Positions 1 to 6,405 of a stretch of DNA of 8,965 bases are shown here, piece by piece. The stretch lies in the NCBI GenBank assembly GCA_030424825.1, contig JAUHWE010000150.1, forward strand, positions 1 to 8,965. Reading direction: 5' to 3'. A model generated the notes under the pieces. That model made no database searches, was not told the DNA's origin, and saw only the letters and a program-made list of their open reading frames with translations. This stretch comes from Verrucomicrobiia bacterium. GTDB taxonomy: Bacteria; Verrucomicrobiota; Verrucomicrobiia; Opitutales; Opitutaceae. How positions within the stretch are numbered: position 1 is the stretch's first letter; every line of letters starts with the position of its first letter. The translations under genes and the position numbers were made by a program.

Positions 1-1698
1 AACCTTGTCACCACAGGTCGCGTAAAGTGTATTGAAGTCGGGTCCGCCGAAACAGAAATTGGCTACGCGTCCGTTGGGTGTGCGAACGATGACCCGTGGA
101 CGACCGGCTGAATCGCAAATCTGAATACCCATATTAGTCGCCACCCAGACTCGACCGATCGTATCGACTCGTACGCCATCTGCTCTGGACGAGTCTTCGG
201 AATCGAGGTGGTGAAGCCAAATGAGCCGTTGCTTGTGGGCGAGGGTGCCATCCGGCTGGACCATGTAGCTGTAGATCCACTTAGATTCGTAGTCGGCCAC
301 ATAAAGTTGCGTTTGATCAGGGGAAAGGGCAATGCCATTAGCGAACTTGAGGCCGTGGTCGACTTCAATTTTTTCGCCGTTGGGACGGACTAGCCAGACC
401 CGGCTGCGATCGGAGCGTTTGCTCGCATTGTTTACCGGTTCGGTAATGTACCGATTTCCATTGTGAGCAATGACGATATCGTTGCCGCGTATGCCTTCGG
501 CAACCACTTCCTTGTTTCCCTTTTTGTCAAAAGCCCAGACTTCACCTGCGGCTGCCGCGACCGTGTAGCGCCGCCCGTCGGGGCCGTAGGCCATGCCGTT
601 GGCACGTTGGTTGTTGGACATCCATTCGGTGACCTTACCGTTTAGGTCGACGTGGTAGGTTTTGCTGTGTCTAAGATCGTTAAAGTAGACCTCTCCATTG
701 GGAGCGGCAACCGGACCTTCGGTAAATCCGTACCCTTCGCCGACTAGTTCCCATTTCTCGTCCCGATAGATTGTTTCGTTGAGCCGTGAGGCCTGTGATT
801 CACTCGTTTTAGGCAAGGCGGGCCAATCTTTCCAGAGCCAGCGCATGGCGTCGGGGAAAACAGATGTGGCATGCTTGGCATTGTGTCCTCCCTCGCCCCA
901 GACATGTTTAACTTCGTATCCAGAAAACTCTAGCGAACGCTGCATTGCCTGGTTGCCGATCCACCAGTCGCCGACATCTAGGTTGTTATCGTTCTTCCCG
1001 TCCTGCAGAAATACACGCAATGGAAGGGGCTCTACTTTGCGTAGCAGTCCGGCGATTTGTTCGCCCCCGCGCATGCTGACGTAGGTGCCAACACCGGTGA
1101 AGACACGCGTGTAGGTCAGTGGATGGGAGAACGCTACCATGAAGGCGGCGATACCTCCGCTACTGTTGCCCGCGATCATGCGGTCGGTTGGGCGTTTAGA
1201 CAGCCGAATGGGCCGCCCGTCGCTGGTCTTCATTTTCTCAACGGCGGGAAGCAGGTCTTTGGCGAGAAACTGGGCGTAGTTGTCGTTGACACTGTCGTAT
1301 TCGTAGCTTCGGTTCAGTCGATCCACTTGTGTATCGGGATCTCCAATGAGAATGCGTCCGTGAAATGCGAATACACCGATGGTGACGGGCATTTCGCCTT
1401 TGTGGATCAAGTTGTCGAAGACCGTCGTGGCCTCATATTTAATCCCATCCTGACAGACATAAAGGCAGGCCGGTTGAGATCCGTCATACTGGTCGGGTAC
1501 GTAGACCCATATTTTCCGAGATGTGCCGGGGAAGACCTTAGAATCGTCAAAGGTGAAGGTGAGGATCTCGCCTTTAGGAACGCTCGGATCCTCAACTGAG
1601 TCGGGATGGACGGGCCACGAGTCGTTAGCAGCAATTATCGGGAAGGGGGAAAGGAGCATGGTGAGGATCAGGAGTTCGCGATAGGGGAAGGGTTTCAT
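1..1698 (-). CDS. Exported esterase / SMP-30-gluconolactonase fusion, 3' end cut by window edge
   Basis: Open from an ATG at 1698 to base 1 with no stop: 566 residues are visible and the C-terminus is missing. Residues 1-24 form a signal peptide with a hydrophobic core (LLILTMLL) ending near IIAA, so export is expected. Residues about 50-300 look like a Fes/IroE-type alpha/beta-hydrolase esterase: IWVYVPDQY strand, nucleophile elbow GNSSGG (Ser179), acidic region LQDGKNDNN (227 onward; Asp237 or Asp241 is a candidate), and GEGGHN with His272. From about residue 307 an SMP-30/gluconolactonase/LRE beta-propeller begins: FTEGP (Glu327), FANGIALSPD (Asn454) and RADGVRVD (Asp507) match the three metal ligands of that family. 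Both halves therefore look catalytically intact. A likely role, by inference, is release and ring-opening of esterified or lactone sugar derivatives in the periplasm. No Shine-Dalgarno site is seen before the ATG. The 350-base gap upstream suggests its own transcription. Confidence 0.88.
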   Translation of the reverse strand, partial: MKPFPYRELLILTMLLSPFPIIAANDSWPVHPDSVEDPSVPKGEILTFTFDDSKVFPGTSRKIWVYVPDQYDGSQPACLYVCQDGIKYEATTVFDNLIHKGEMPVTIGVFAFHGRILIGDPDTQVDRLNRSYEYDSVNDNYAQFLAKDLLPAVEKMKTSDGRPIRLSKRPTDRMIAGNSSGGIAAFMVAFSHPLTYTRVFTGVGTYVSMRGGEQIAGLLRKVEPLPLRVFLQDGKNDNNLDVGDWWIGNQAMQRSLEFSGYEVKHVWGEGGHNAKHATSVFPDAMRWLWKDWPALPKTSESQASRLNETIYRDEKWELVGEGYGFTEGPVAAPNGEVYFNDLRHSKTYHVDLNGKVTEWMSNNQRANGMAYGPDGRRYTVAAAAGEVWAFDKKGNKEVVAEGIRGNDIVIAHNGNRYITEPVNNASKRSDRSRVWLVRPNGEKIEVDHGLKFANGIALSPDQTQLYVADYESKWIYSYMVQPDGTLAHKQRLIWLHHLDSEDSSRADGVRVDTIGRVWVATNMGIQICDSAGRPRVIVRTPNGRVANFCFGGPDFNTLYATCGDKV

Positions 1699-1760
1699 AG
1701 GGACTGGGTAATCTGGTTTTGTTTTCGAGAAATGCAGCAAGCGGTCAGAATTTAGTTGAA

Positions 1761-1772
1761 GCCAATATTGGC
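1761..1772. promoter_or_regulatory. Perfect 12-base palindrome GCCAATATTGGC, possible operator
   Basis: GCCAATATTGGC reads identically on both strands and lies 62 bases upstream of the esterase-fusion ATG, in the expected promoter zone. Its position and AT centre fit a dimeric regulator site. It lacks the central CG typical of LacI-family operators. No second copy was found in the window, so its role is only a suggestion. Confidence 0.3.
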
Positions 1773-1866
1773 GAGGAACGAAAATGATCAACCTCAGAAA
1801 GCGCAAACATTGATCTAAATGCAGAGCTGGCTCGAGTCCCCCTTTTTGAGCGGGAACCTCTCTTTC

Positions 1867-1928
1867 GTAGGGCTAGCGCAAGTGCTAGACTTGCGAGATA
1901 TGCGACTCGCCTGGCCGTCGAGCCCTAC
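1867..1928. repeat. Composite GTAG-bounded palindromic element (BIME-like)
   Basis: The ends are an exact 8-base inverted repeat, GTAGGGCT (1867-1874) and AGCCCTAC (1921-1928). Inside are stems TAGCGC-AA-GTGCTA (1874-1887, one G-T pair), GCAAGT/ACTTGC (1878-1883 and 1889-1894, an alternative to the former) and GCGAG/CTCGC (1893-1897 and 1906-1910). The left end matches the other tail-type repeats of this window (16 of 22 bases against the copy at 7664-7695 by eye). Two REP-like units facing each other, each starting with GTAG at the outer edge, is the likely organisation. Confidence 0.6.
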
Positions 1929-1995
1929 CTTTGCAACCTTCCAAGCAAAAATGTCCAAGGAGGATCAAGTAGCTCAGTGCTTTAGCCTGAACCCT

Positions 1996-2016
1996 GTGGA
2001 GGTGGCGCTCGCGCCA
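1996..2016 (+). repeat. Degenerate REP-like hairpin with GTGG start
   Basis: GTGG at 1996 is followed by a perfect stem TGGCGC-TC-GCGCCA at 2003-2016. This core is one base from that of the repeat at 4493-4524 (read on the minus strand) and shares the GTGG start with the repeat at 8931-8956. The outer GGC/GCC pair of the other copies is lost. It lies 33 bases past the membrane-protein stop, but no T-run follows on the minus strand, so it is not an intrinsic terminator of standard form. Confidence 0.5.
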
Positions 2017-2048
2017 TTCTGCATTTGAAGAATTGGGGAAGAGCATTC

Positions 2049-2573
2049 CTATGGCTCAACGGGCTCGCCGTGTATTGAAACTTTCAATCCTTTTTCGGCT
2101 AGGATTTTGCCAATCAATTCCAGGTTCTCGTCTTTGCCAATGCCGATGCTTGCACGAGTTTTATGTTCGGGTCCGAAGAGCTCCAAGCAGGCAAATGCGT
2201 CTTCGCTATCGATTCCCGTAATATTGCACCCCTCGAGCTGATCGTATCTCCACACTTCGCTCTGATTGCCCTTTTGCCTTAGTATGGCGAGTTTCGCCAA
2301 CGTAACTTTAGAGGGCAGGTAATGGGGCAGGTAATGGATGGCGAGCGTCAGAACAAGCGCGAGGCCGATGGAAAGCCCGATCGCATTGTAGATTCCAAAG
2401 TCACTGGGTTCCGCTTCCCTAATCATTGTGCTCCACAGGAGCATTGAAAAGCTGAAATAGATTAAAAAGGGAATGGCTCTGACAATTGGGCTCCGCTTCT
2501 TCGCTTCCCGGACCGCTCTGCGAAACACGGGAGGTTCTGTCCATTGGTAGTGAGGCTTGGGGAGGGAAAACAC
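2049..2573 (-). CDS. Small membrane protein with two transmembrane helices, function unknown
   Basis: I do not recognise a family. The 174-residue frame starts at a GTG (2573-2571), 20 bases after the kinase stop, so co-transcription with the kinase is likely. A basic N-terminus (RRAVREAKKR, 18-27) precedes two hydrophobic stretches, about 31-50 and 61-83, joined by a short charged loop. A soluble C-terminal part of about 85 residues follows, with alternating strand-like segments and a final helix (LELIGKILAEKG). Two N-terminal helices plus a small beta domain recall bacterial PH-like (DUF304/YdbS-type) proteins, but this is only a resemblance. Residues 80-87 are a tandem HYLP-HYLP from an exact 12-base duplication. 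The GTG has no Shine-Dalgarno; an ATT four codons upstream of it, in the same frame, is an alternative start. Confidence 0.65.
   Translation of the reverse strand: MFSLPKPHYQWTEPPVFRRAVREAKKRSPIVRAIPFLIYFSFSMLLWSTMIREAEPSDFGIYNAIGLSIGLALVLTLAIHYLPHYLPSKVTLAKLAILRQKGNQSEVWRYDQLEGCNITGIDSEDAFACLELFGPEHKTRASIGIGKDENLELIGKILAEKGLKVSIHGEPVEP
2313..2336. repeat. Exact 12-base tandem duplication inside the membrane protein
   Basis: The unit GGGCAGGTAATG occurs twice back to back (2313-2324 and 2325-2336). On the coding strand it specifies HYLP twice, directly after the second predicted helix. The identity at the nucleotide level suggests a recent slippage event. Confidence 0.85.
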
Positions 2574-2593
2574 TTTAAAGTAATCAATCGCTA

Positions 2594-3991
2594 CTAGGGT
2601 CCAGTGATCTTTTGGTAGGCCTCCAAGAGGGCGTTGGGACCGCCGACGTTTCCCGGGAAGACCACGTAGTCAAGCTGAGGAAAACGGGAACCGGATTCGG
2701 AGCGCCAAACGGGAACTCCGGCGATGAGTTGTCCGATGATGGTGGCTTTGCGAATATCGAGTCCCTTGGTCGCGATATCACTAGAAGTAATTCCCCCTTT
2801 GGCGATGATGAAACTCGGAGATTCCTGGAGATTTTGTACGATGTCGACGAGGGCTTGCGACACGCGTGAACCGATAGAGAGATTGGACGATTCATCGTTC
2901 GCCGAAACAAGCGATCGGCTGGTGAAGAGAAGCACGTCTTTTCCCGACTGAAGCGTTTGGTTCACTTTTTCGGAAATCTGTGAAACGAAGGATTCCCTGT
3001 CGCTTTCAAGAAGAGCCGCTACGTCGAGTTCGATATTCTCGATCGATTCGATCGATTGAAGCGGCTCGAGTTGCTGGGTCGTTTTCGGGACGTAGGAACC
3101 GGCAACGATGAGGCCTCCGCTCTTTGTGTTGACTAGACCAACGCCTTTTTCAAGCGGGGGTGCGAGAGGGATGCCGAGACGGGCGGAGACCAGTGCGGCC
3201 GCGCTTCGATAGAGAATGCGCGTTCCCGACCGCTCGAGACGTAACGCGGCCGCGGCGAAGACTTCCATGTCTCTTTGGGCAATGGCGTTGACGATGCAGA
3301 CGGAGCCGGTCGGCGCGTTTCGTAGGAGGGATTCCACGCCGTTGATTCCTTTAGAGCGAATGGTGTTGAGATCGATGGATACTGCGGTGTCGCTTGAGAT
3401 TCTGCCTTTGCTCTTTTCTTCTACCCAAGCAGGAAGATACGAATGGGCGTATCCAAATACCTTGTCTTGAGCGAAGGGCGTGGCATGGGCTGGAACAAGT
3501 GTGTCACCGTCGGCAACGTAGTGAGTATCCTCGATTGTTAGGCGGCCACCTGTTTCAAAAAATGGTGAGATAACCGTCAGGTCGTAAGGACCGCACAGGC
3601 GATCGATGGTGTCGGTCTCGGCAGGAAAGTGTCCCCGTAAAGTCGAATCGCTGCGACTTAGAATCGTAAAAGAAGTGCCTGCCGCTGCCTCTTGGAGGTG
3701 GGTTAGGATCTCTCGATGGAGCCTGATGGAGTCAGTTTCAGTGAGGGCTCGAGAGTTTGTAAGAATAAAGAAACCGTTCTCCTTGGTCTTAAACGCATCA
3801 TTCAAGGTCGGTAAATCCCAGGAGGTGATGACGGTGATGCCCCGGACGGTTTGCGTGCCAGTCGGGTCGTCGTCGAGGATGACCAGTTTTCCGACCTGTT
3901 GGGATAGGGAATTCCGGATCTCGACGAGGGGATCTTCGGGCCAGGAAGGGGGAAGCCTGGAGAGCTCTTGAGAGAGGGAACGCTCGCTCAT
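2594..3991 (-). CDS. Four-carbon acid sugar kinase family protein (DUF1537 / OtnK-DtnK type)
   Basis: Members of this family phosphorylate threonate, erythronate, 3-oxo-tetronate or related sugar acids with ATP in the cytoplasm. The 465-residue product is slightly longer than the usual 400-440. The N-terminal signature LVILDDDPTGTQ (36-47, acidic DDD then PTGT) marks the substrate domain. The C-terminal nucleotide domain carries AKGGITSSD (397-405) and FPGNVGG (445-451), both typical of the family. I chose the ATG at 3991: the frame stays open upstream to 4135, but that extension lies inside the VOC gene. The ATG is one base after the VOC stop, with an AGG eight bases before it inside the VOC gene, so translational coupling is likely. 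The exact substrate cannot be told from sequence. The low-complexity linker near 3041-3058 contains a 9-base imperfect tandem repeat. Confidence 0.92.
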   Translation of the reverse strand: MSERSLSQELSRLPPSWPEDPLVEIRNSLSQQVGKLVILDDDPTGTQTVRGITVITSWDLPTLNDAFKTKENGFFILTNSRALTETDSIRLHREILTHLQEAAAGTSFTILSRSDSTLRGHFPAETDTIDRLCGPYDLTVISPFFETGGRLTIEDTHYVADGDTLVPAHATPFAQDKVFGYAHSYLPAWVEEKSKGRISSDTAVSIDLNTIRSKGINGVESLLRNAPTGSVCIVNAIAQRDMEVFAAAALRLERSGTRILYRSAAALVSARLGIPLAPPLEKGVGLVNTKSGGLIVAGSYVPKTTQQLEPLQSIESIENIELDVAALLESDRESFVSQISEKVNQTLQSGKDVLLFTSRSLVSANDESSNLSIGSRVSQALVDIVQNLQESPSFIIAKGGITSSDIATKGLDIRKATIIGQLIAGVPVWRSESGSRFPQLDYVVFPGNVGGPNALLEAYQKITGP

Positions 3992-3992
3992 T

Positions 3993-4382
3993 CTAAAGAC
4001 CTGTGTATTCGAGTAGTGTATTTTGGGTAGCCGTCTTGTCGACAAAAACCGCCCGTTTCCCTTGGGTACCTTGATGTGGCGAAGGAGCGGTAGGTGCAGG
4101 GCTTTCCCTGATTGCAGTATCAACATCTTCGACACGCAGGCAAAAATGGTGCAGGCCAGATCCGTTTTTGTCGATCCATTCGTGGAGAGGATGTCCCTTT
4201 ACCATAGGCTGCACGAGTTGGAGATGGGTATTTCCGAGATCGAGATGGGTCAGTTTAACGGTTCCCTCGTTAACGATCTCCGAACACACGACGGGAAATC
4301 CGAACTGGTCTCTCCAAATTTCGAGCGCTGCTTCGGTATCGGGAACGGCTATGGCAATGTGGTCGAGTCCTTGGTGGTTCAT
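3993..4382 (-). CDS. VOC-superfamily protein (methylmalonyl-CoA epimerase / glyoxalase-like)
   Basis: The 129 residues form two beta-alpha-beta-beta-beta modules of the vicinal oxygen chelate fold. LDHIAIAVPD (6-15) gives the first metal histidine, His8. THLQLVQP (52-59) gives Gln55, GLHHFCLRVEDVD (76-88) gives His79 (or His78), and LLEYTG (123-128) gives Glu125. This His-Gln-His-Glu set is the methylmalonyl-CoA epimerase pattern. The length is a little short for an epimerase, and nothing else in the window concerns propionyl-CoA metabolism. A role in handling a sugar-acid intermediate is an inference from its one-base spacing to the DUF1537 kinase. The ATG at 4382 lies in the palindrome ATCTATAGAT. 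A purine-poor leader with no Shine-Dalgarno precedes it, and the 156-base gap upstream may carry an internal promoter. Confidence 0.85.
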   Translation of the reverse strand: MNHQGLDHIAIAVPDTEAALEIWRDQFGFPVVCSEIVNEGTVKLTHLDLGNTHLQLVQPMVKGHPLHEWIDKNGSGLHHFCLRVEDVDTAIRESPAPTAPSPHQGTQGKRAVFVDKTATQNTLLEYTGL

Positions 4383-4404
4383 CTATAGATAATTTAGTTT
4401 TTTT

Positions 4405-4421
4405 CGTTTACGGATTTAACG
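4405..4421. promoter_or_regulatory. Imperfect inverted repeat upstream of the VOC gene, possible operator
   Basis: CGTTTA-cggat-TTAACG is an inverted repeat with one mismatch, 22 bases upstream of the VOC start codon, in an AT-rich stretch. It could be a regulator site for the VOC-kinase part of the operon. Evidence is the symmetry and position only. Confidence 0.25.
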
Positions 4422-4492
4422 AATGGCTGGTGATATACTTACAAGTGGAGTTTAGCTTTGCACGGTGCGGGACCGAATTTTTCTATCTTTAT

Positions 4493-4524
4493 ACGCGGCG
4501 TGGTGCGAGCGCCAGCCCTACGAT
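4493..4524 (-). repeat. REP-like hairpin, tail family (single copy)
   Basis: A 32-base element almost identical to those at 6339-6370 and 7664-7695 (four differences from the first by eye). Read on the minus strand it starts GTAG, then GGC, a stem around a TC loop, and GCC. It sits 14 bases after the oxidoreductase stop, within the 156-base gap before the VOC gene. It is not accompanied by the longer head-to-head hairpin seen with the other two copies. Confidence 0.75.
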
Positions 4525-4538
4525 ATAAACTATATGCG

Positions 4539-5567
4539 TTAAATTTTCACGACTTGGTTGGTGGCATTGGATTGGTAGCAGGCTTCGACGAGGGCGATGG
4601 TTTTAAGGTAGTCTTCACCCGTGCATTCGAAGGCCGCTCCGGTAGCCATGCAGTCGACGAAGTGGCGTTGTACATTGTAGACGCAACCCCCTCCGAAGTA
4701 TTCAGGAAAGTGTTGGTACTCGATTGAAATCGCTTCCTCCCCCAATCGTTTCAAAGTGAGCGAACCATCCGTGGAAATTTCAATGTGTCCTTTGCTGCCG
4801 TCGACTCGGACGGTTCCAAAGGTATAGCGGGGATTTTCGCAGTCCGCTTCGTTGTATCTGCTAGAGTCGAGTATCGCGGTCGCTCCGGAATGGAAAGCCG
4901 CCACGACTTGTCCGGCATCTTCACCCGCAATGTCGGGGTTGCGTTTTTGGAGCCTTGAGTAGATCGTATCGATTTCTCCTCCCAGATAGCGAAAAGTATC
5001 GAGAAAATGAACACCGGTCTCGTAAATGAGCAGCCTTGGGTAGTCTCGGAAAAAGGGCTGGCGGGACATATAGGCGTCGGTTTGCCACCCATCGCCCATC
5101 CGCATCAGTACACTGATGGAGTGTAGGTCTCCAATCGCACCCCCGTCCATTTGGGACTTTATCTCCCGGTACCAAGGCTGCCAACGCCAGTTTTCGTGTA
5201 CTAGAAAACGGATACCCGATTCGTTCGCTAGTTCGACAATTTCCTGGCTCTCTTCAAGTGTCGGAGCCAGCGGCTTCTGGCAGATTACATGGATGCCACG
5301 TTTGGCTGCGAGCGCCACTAGTTCCTTGTGCGTTTCCGGTGGCGTGATGATGTCGAGAAAATCCGGTTTAAGCGCGTCCAGAGAAGGTTCGAGGTCGGAC
5401 CATTCGAGAACCTTGGGAATGCCATAGGTCTTGGCGGTGGCCCGGGCTCGATCCTGATTACGGTTGCAGACCGCGAGGATTTCTACTTCTGGGATACGAC
5501 TCCATGCCTCGTATTGAAATTGGCTGAAATAGCCAGCGCCGATGCAGATTCCTTTGAGCGTTGCCAT
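4539..5567 (-). CDS. Gfo/Idh/MocA family NAD(P)-dependent oxidoreductase
   Basis: The 342-residue length fits the family, which oxidises or reduces sugars, inositols and their derivatives. The N-terminal Rossmann fold has GICIGAGYF (6-14), an acceptor-site region ending AVCNRNQDRA, and the strand DIITPPETH (72-80). CQKPLAPTLEE (96-106) is the family's EKP motif with Gln in place of Glu; its lysine, Lys98, is kept. GVHFLDTFRYLGG (185-197) provides the usual His187 and Asp190. I chose the ATG at 5567. The frame extends to 5639, but that would overlap the end of the cyclase gene. The chosen start leaves a 16-base spacer after the cyclase stop, so both are in one transcript. Substrate is not predictable; context suggests a sugar or sugar-lactone dehydrogenase step. 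Confidence 0.93.
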   Translation of the reverse strand: MATLKGICIGAGYFSQFQYEAWSRIPEVEILAVCNRNQDRARATAKTYGIPKVLEWSDLEPSLDALKPDFLDIITPPETHKELVALAAKRGIHVICQKPLAPTLEESQEIVELANESGIRFLVHENWRWQPWYREIKSQMDGGAIGDLHSISVLMRMGDGWQTDAYMSRQPFFRDYPRLLIYETGVHFLDTFRYLGGEIDTIYSRLQKRNPDIAGEDAGQVVAAFHSGATAILDSSRYNEADCENPRYTFGTVRVDGSKGHIEISTDGSLTLKRLGEEAISIEYQHFPEYFGGGCVYNVQRHFVDCMATGAAFECTGEDYLKTIALVEACYQSNATNQVVKI

Positions 5568-5583
5568 AGCTGTATTGTGGAAT

Positions 5584-6228
5584 TTAGGTAAATGAAACGT
5601 CGTTGTTGAAAGCGATGGCCCGAACCGGGCAACCATCACCGTTTTCCAGTTTAAGAGGGAGGGCCATGAAAAAGACTTCTGGTCTTAGAAGGTTCAGGTT
5701 GCACAGGCCTTCTACGATGGTGATGTTAGCTCCAAGAAGTATTTTGTGGATACGATCCACTTCTTCCAGATTATTAACGTCGGCGACAGAAGGCGCTTCC
5801 ACTCCGATGAGTTTAACGCCCCGATTGACGAGCCATTGAGCGAGCTCGTCGCTAATTCGAGGCAATCCATCACGGTAGGTGGCCGTGTCGTTCAGGTGTT
5901 GGCTCCAATCCGTGTGGAGGAGAAGGCAGTCCCCGGTATCAACGGACTCTGCAGCCTCTCCAAGATCTTCAGGGAGCAGCCATTGTTTGGGCTGCGTGTG
6001 GGCGATTTTAATGACCTTCGCTTTGCCCATGAAGCTCTGCAGAGGCATCTGGTCTATCGTCTGGTCGCTCGCCTCAAAGTGGATGGGCGCATCCGCGTGG
6101 GTCCCGGAATGGGAATAGAGCGTCCAATTGGCGGCGTTCCAGCCGTCCTGTTTCAGAGTGTTGGCGGATGTCATGCTGACACCACGCATTCCGGGGGTGA
6201 CGGTCAGGCTCAGGTCAACGATGTCCAT
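5584..6228 (-). CDS. Cyclase-family metal-dependent hydrolase (PF04199; kynurenine formamidase-like fold)
   Basis: The protein is 214 residues from the chosen start, normal for the family. The metal-binding signature HSGTHADAPIHF occupies 40-51 (His40, His44, Asp46, His50). GVEAPSVAD later in the chain is the conserved GxxxxSxD-type motif near the active site. Known members hydrolyse amide, lactone or cyclic imide bonds (kynurenine formamidase, isatin hydrolase). In this operon a lactone or similar ring-opening step is possible but unproven. The start is set at the ATG at 6228, giving MDIVDLSLTV, which is where family homology normally begins. An earlier in-frame ATG at 6279 lies inside the repeat hairpin at 6241-6307 and would add 17 residues of repeat-encoded sequence. 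No Shine-Dalgarno is visible. Confidence 0.9.
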   Translation of the reverse strand: MDIVDLSLTVTPGMRGVSMTSANTLKQDGWNAANWTLYSHSGTHADAPIHFEASDQTIDQMPLQSFMGKAKVIKIAHTQPKQWLLPEDLGEAAESVDTGDCLLLHTDWSQHLNDTATYRDGLPRISDELAQWLVNRGVKLIGVEAPSVADVNNLEEVDRIHKILLGANITIVEGLCNLNLLRPEVFFMALPLKLENGDGCPVRAIAFNNDVSFT

Positions 6229-6240
6229 GAGGGATTGTGG

Positions 6241-6307
6241 GTAGCGGGCGATCTCCGAGCGCCCATTGTTCGATTGCAATCCTGGACGTTCGGAGATCGC
6301 CCGCTAC
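6241..6307. repeat. Head-to-head REP pair (BIME-like), 18-base perfect inverted arms
   Basis: Arms GTAGCGGGCGATCTCCGA (6241-6258) and its exact reverse complement (6290-6307) flank a 31-base centre. Each arm with its inner flank also folds alone after its GTAG: GGGCG/CGCCC at 6246-6250 and 6260-6264 on the left, and GGGCG/CGTCC (one G-T pair) on the right, read on the minus strand. It fills most of the gap between the dehydrogenase and the cyclase and ends 13 bases before the cyclase start. The transcribed hairpin could affect operon mRNA stability or polarity. No target-site duplication is seen. Confidence 0.85.
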
Positions 6308-6338
6308 TTTGAATGATTTCAAAATATCGTACAAGCAT

Positions 6339-6370
6339 ACGCGGCATGGCGCGAGTGCCAGCCCTACGAT
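6339..6370 (-). repeat. REP-like hairpin, tail family
   Basis: Read on the minus strand: GTAG (6367-6364), GGC, stem TGGCAC-TC-GCGCCA (A-C apposition in this strand, G-T on the other), a bulged T, then GCC. It lies 31 bases from the long hairpin at 6241-6307 and 35 bases after the dehydrogenase stop. With that hairpin it forms a three-unit mosaic. Confidence 0.78.
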
Positions 6371-6405
6371 GCAATGGGAATATGGGGGCGGTAGATGTCA
6401 TCAGA

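Larger units (their letters stand above)
1699..2048. other. 350-base intergenic region with repeats and a palindrome, no gene
   Basis: The gap between the membrane protein stop and the esterase-fusion start holds no convincing gene. It contains a 12-base palindrome (1761-1772), a composite GTAG-bounded repeat (1867-1928) and a second hairpin repeat (1996-2016). The part nearest the esterase start (1699-1800) is relatively AT-rich and should hold that gene's promoter. I could not pick out a convincing -35/-10 pair. A 69-codon plus-strand reading frame crosses the repeats and is judged spurious. Confidence 0.7.

Noticed and set aside
1057..1599. 180-codon open frame on the plus strand
   Set aside because: It lies wholly antisense to the esterase domain, whose minus-strand frame has clear catalytic motifs. 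The plus-strand translation shows no family features.
1996..2016. Intrinsic terminator for the kinase-membrane protein transcript
   Set aside because: The hairpin is good, but no T-run follows on the minus strand, and the sequence matches the repeat family.
1819..2028. 69-codon plus-strand frame in the intergenic region
   Set aside because: It crosses two hairpin repeats, shows no recognisable protein features and has no ribosome binding site. An AAGGAGG within it is not followed by a start at proper spacing.
3041..3058. GATCGATTC/GATCGATTG tandem repeat in the kinase as a functional site
   Set aside because: It is a short imperfect repeat that codes for a low-complexity SIESIE segment in the linker; chance or codon bias explains it.
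4023..4388. 121-codon open frame on the plus strand
   Set aside because: It is a shadow of the VOC gene, whose metal-ligand motifs are on the minus strand.
5746..6312. 188-codon open frame on the plus strand
   Set aside because: It is antisense to the cyclase-family gene and runs into the repeat hairpin. The minus strand carries the HSGTHADAPIHF metal motif.
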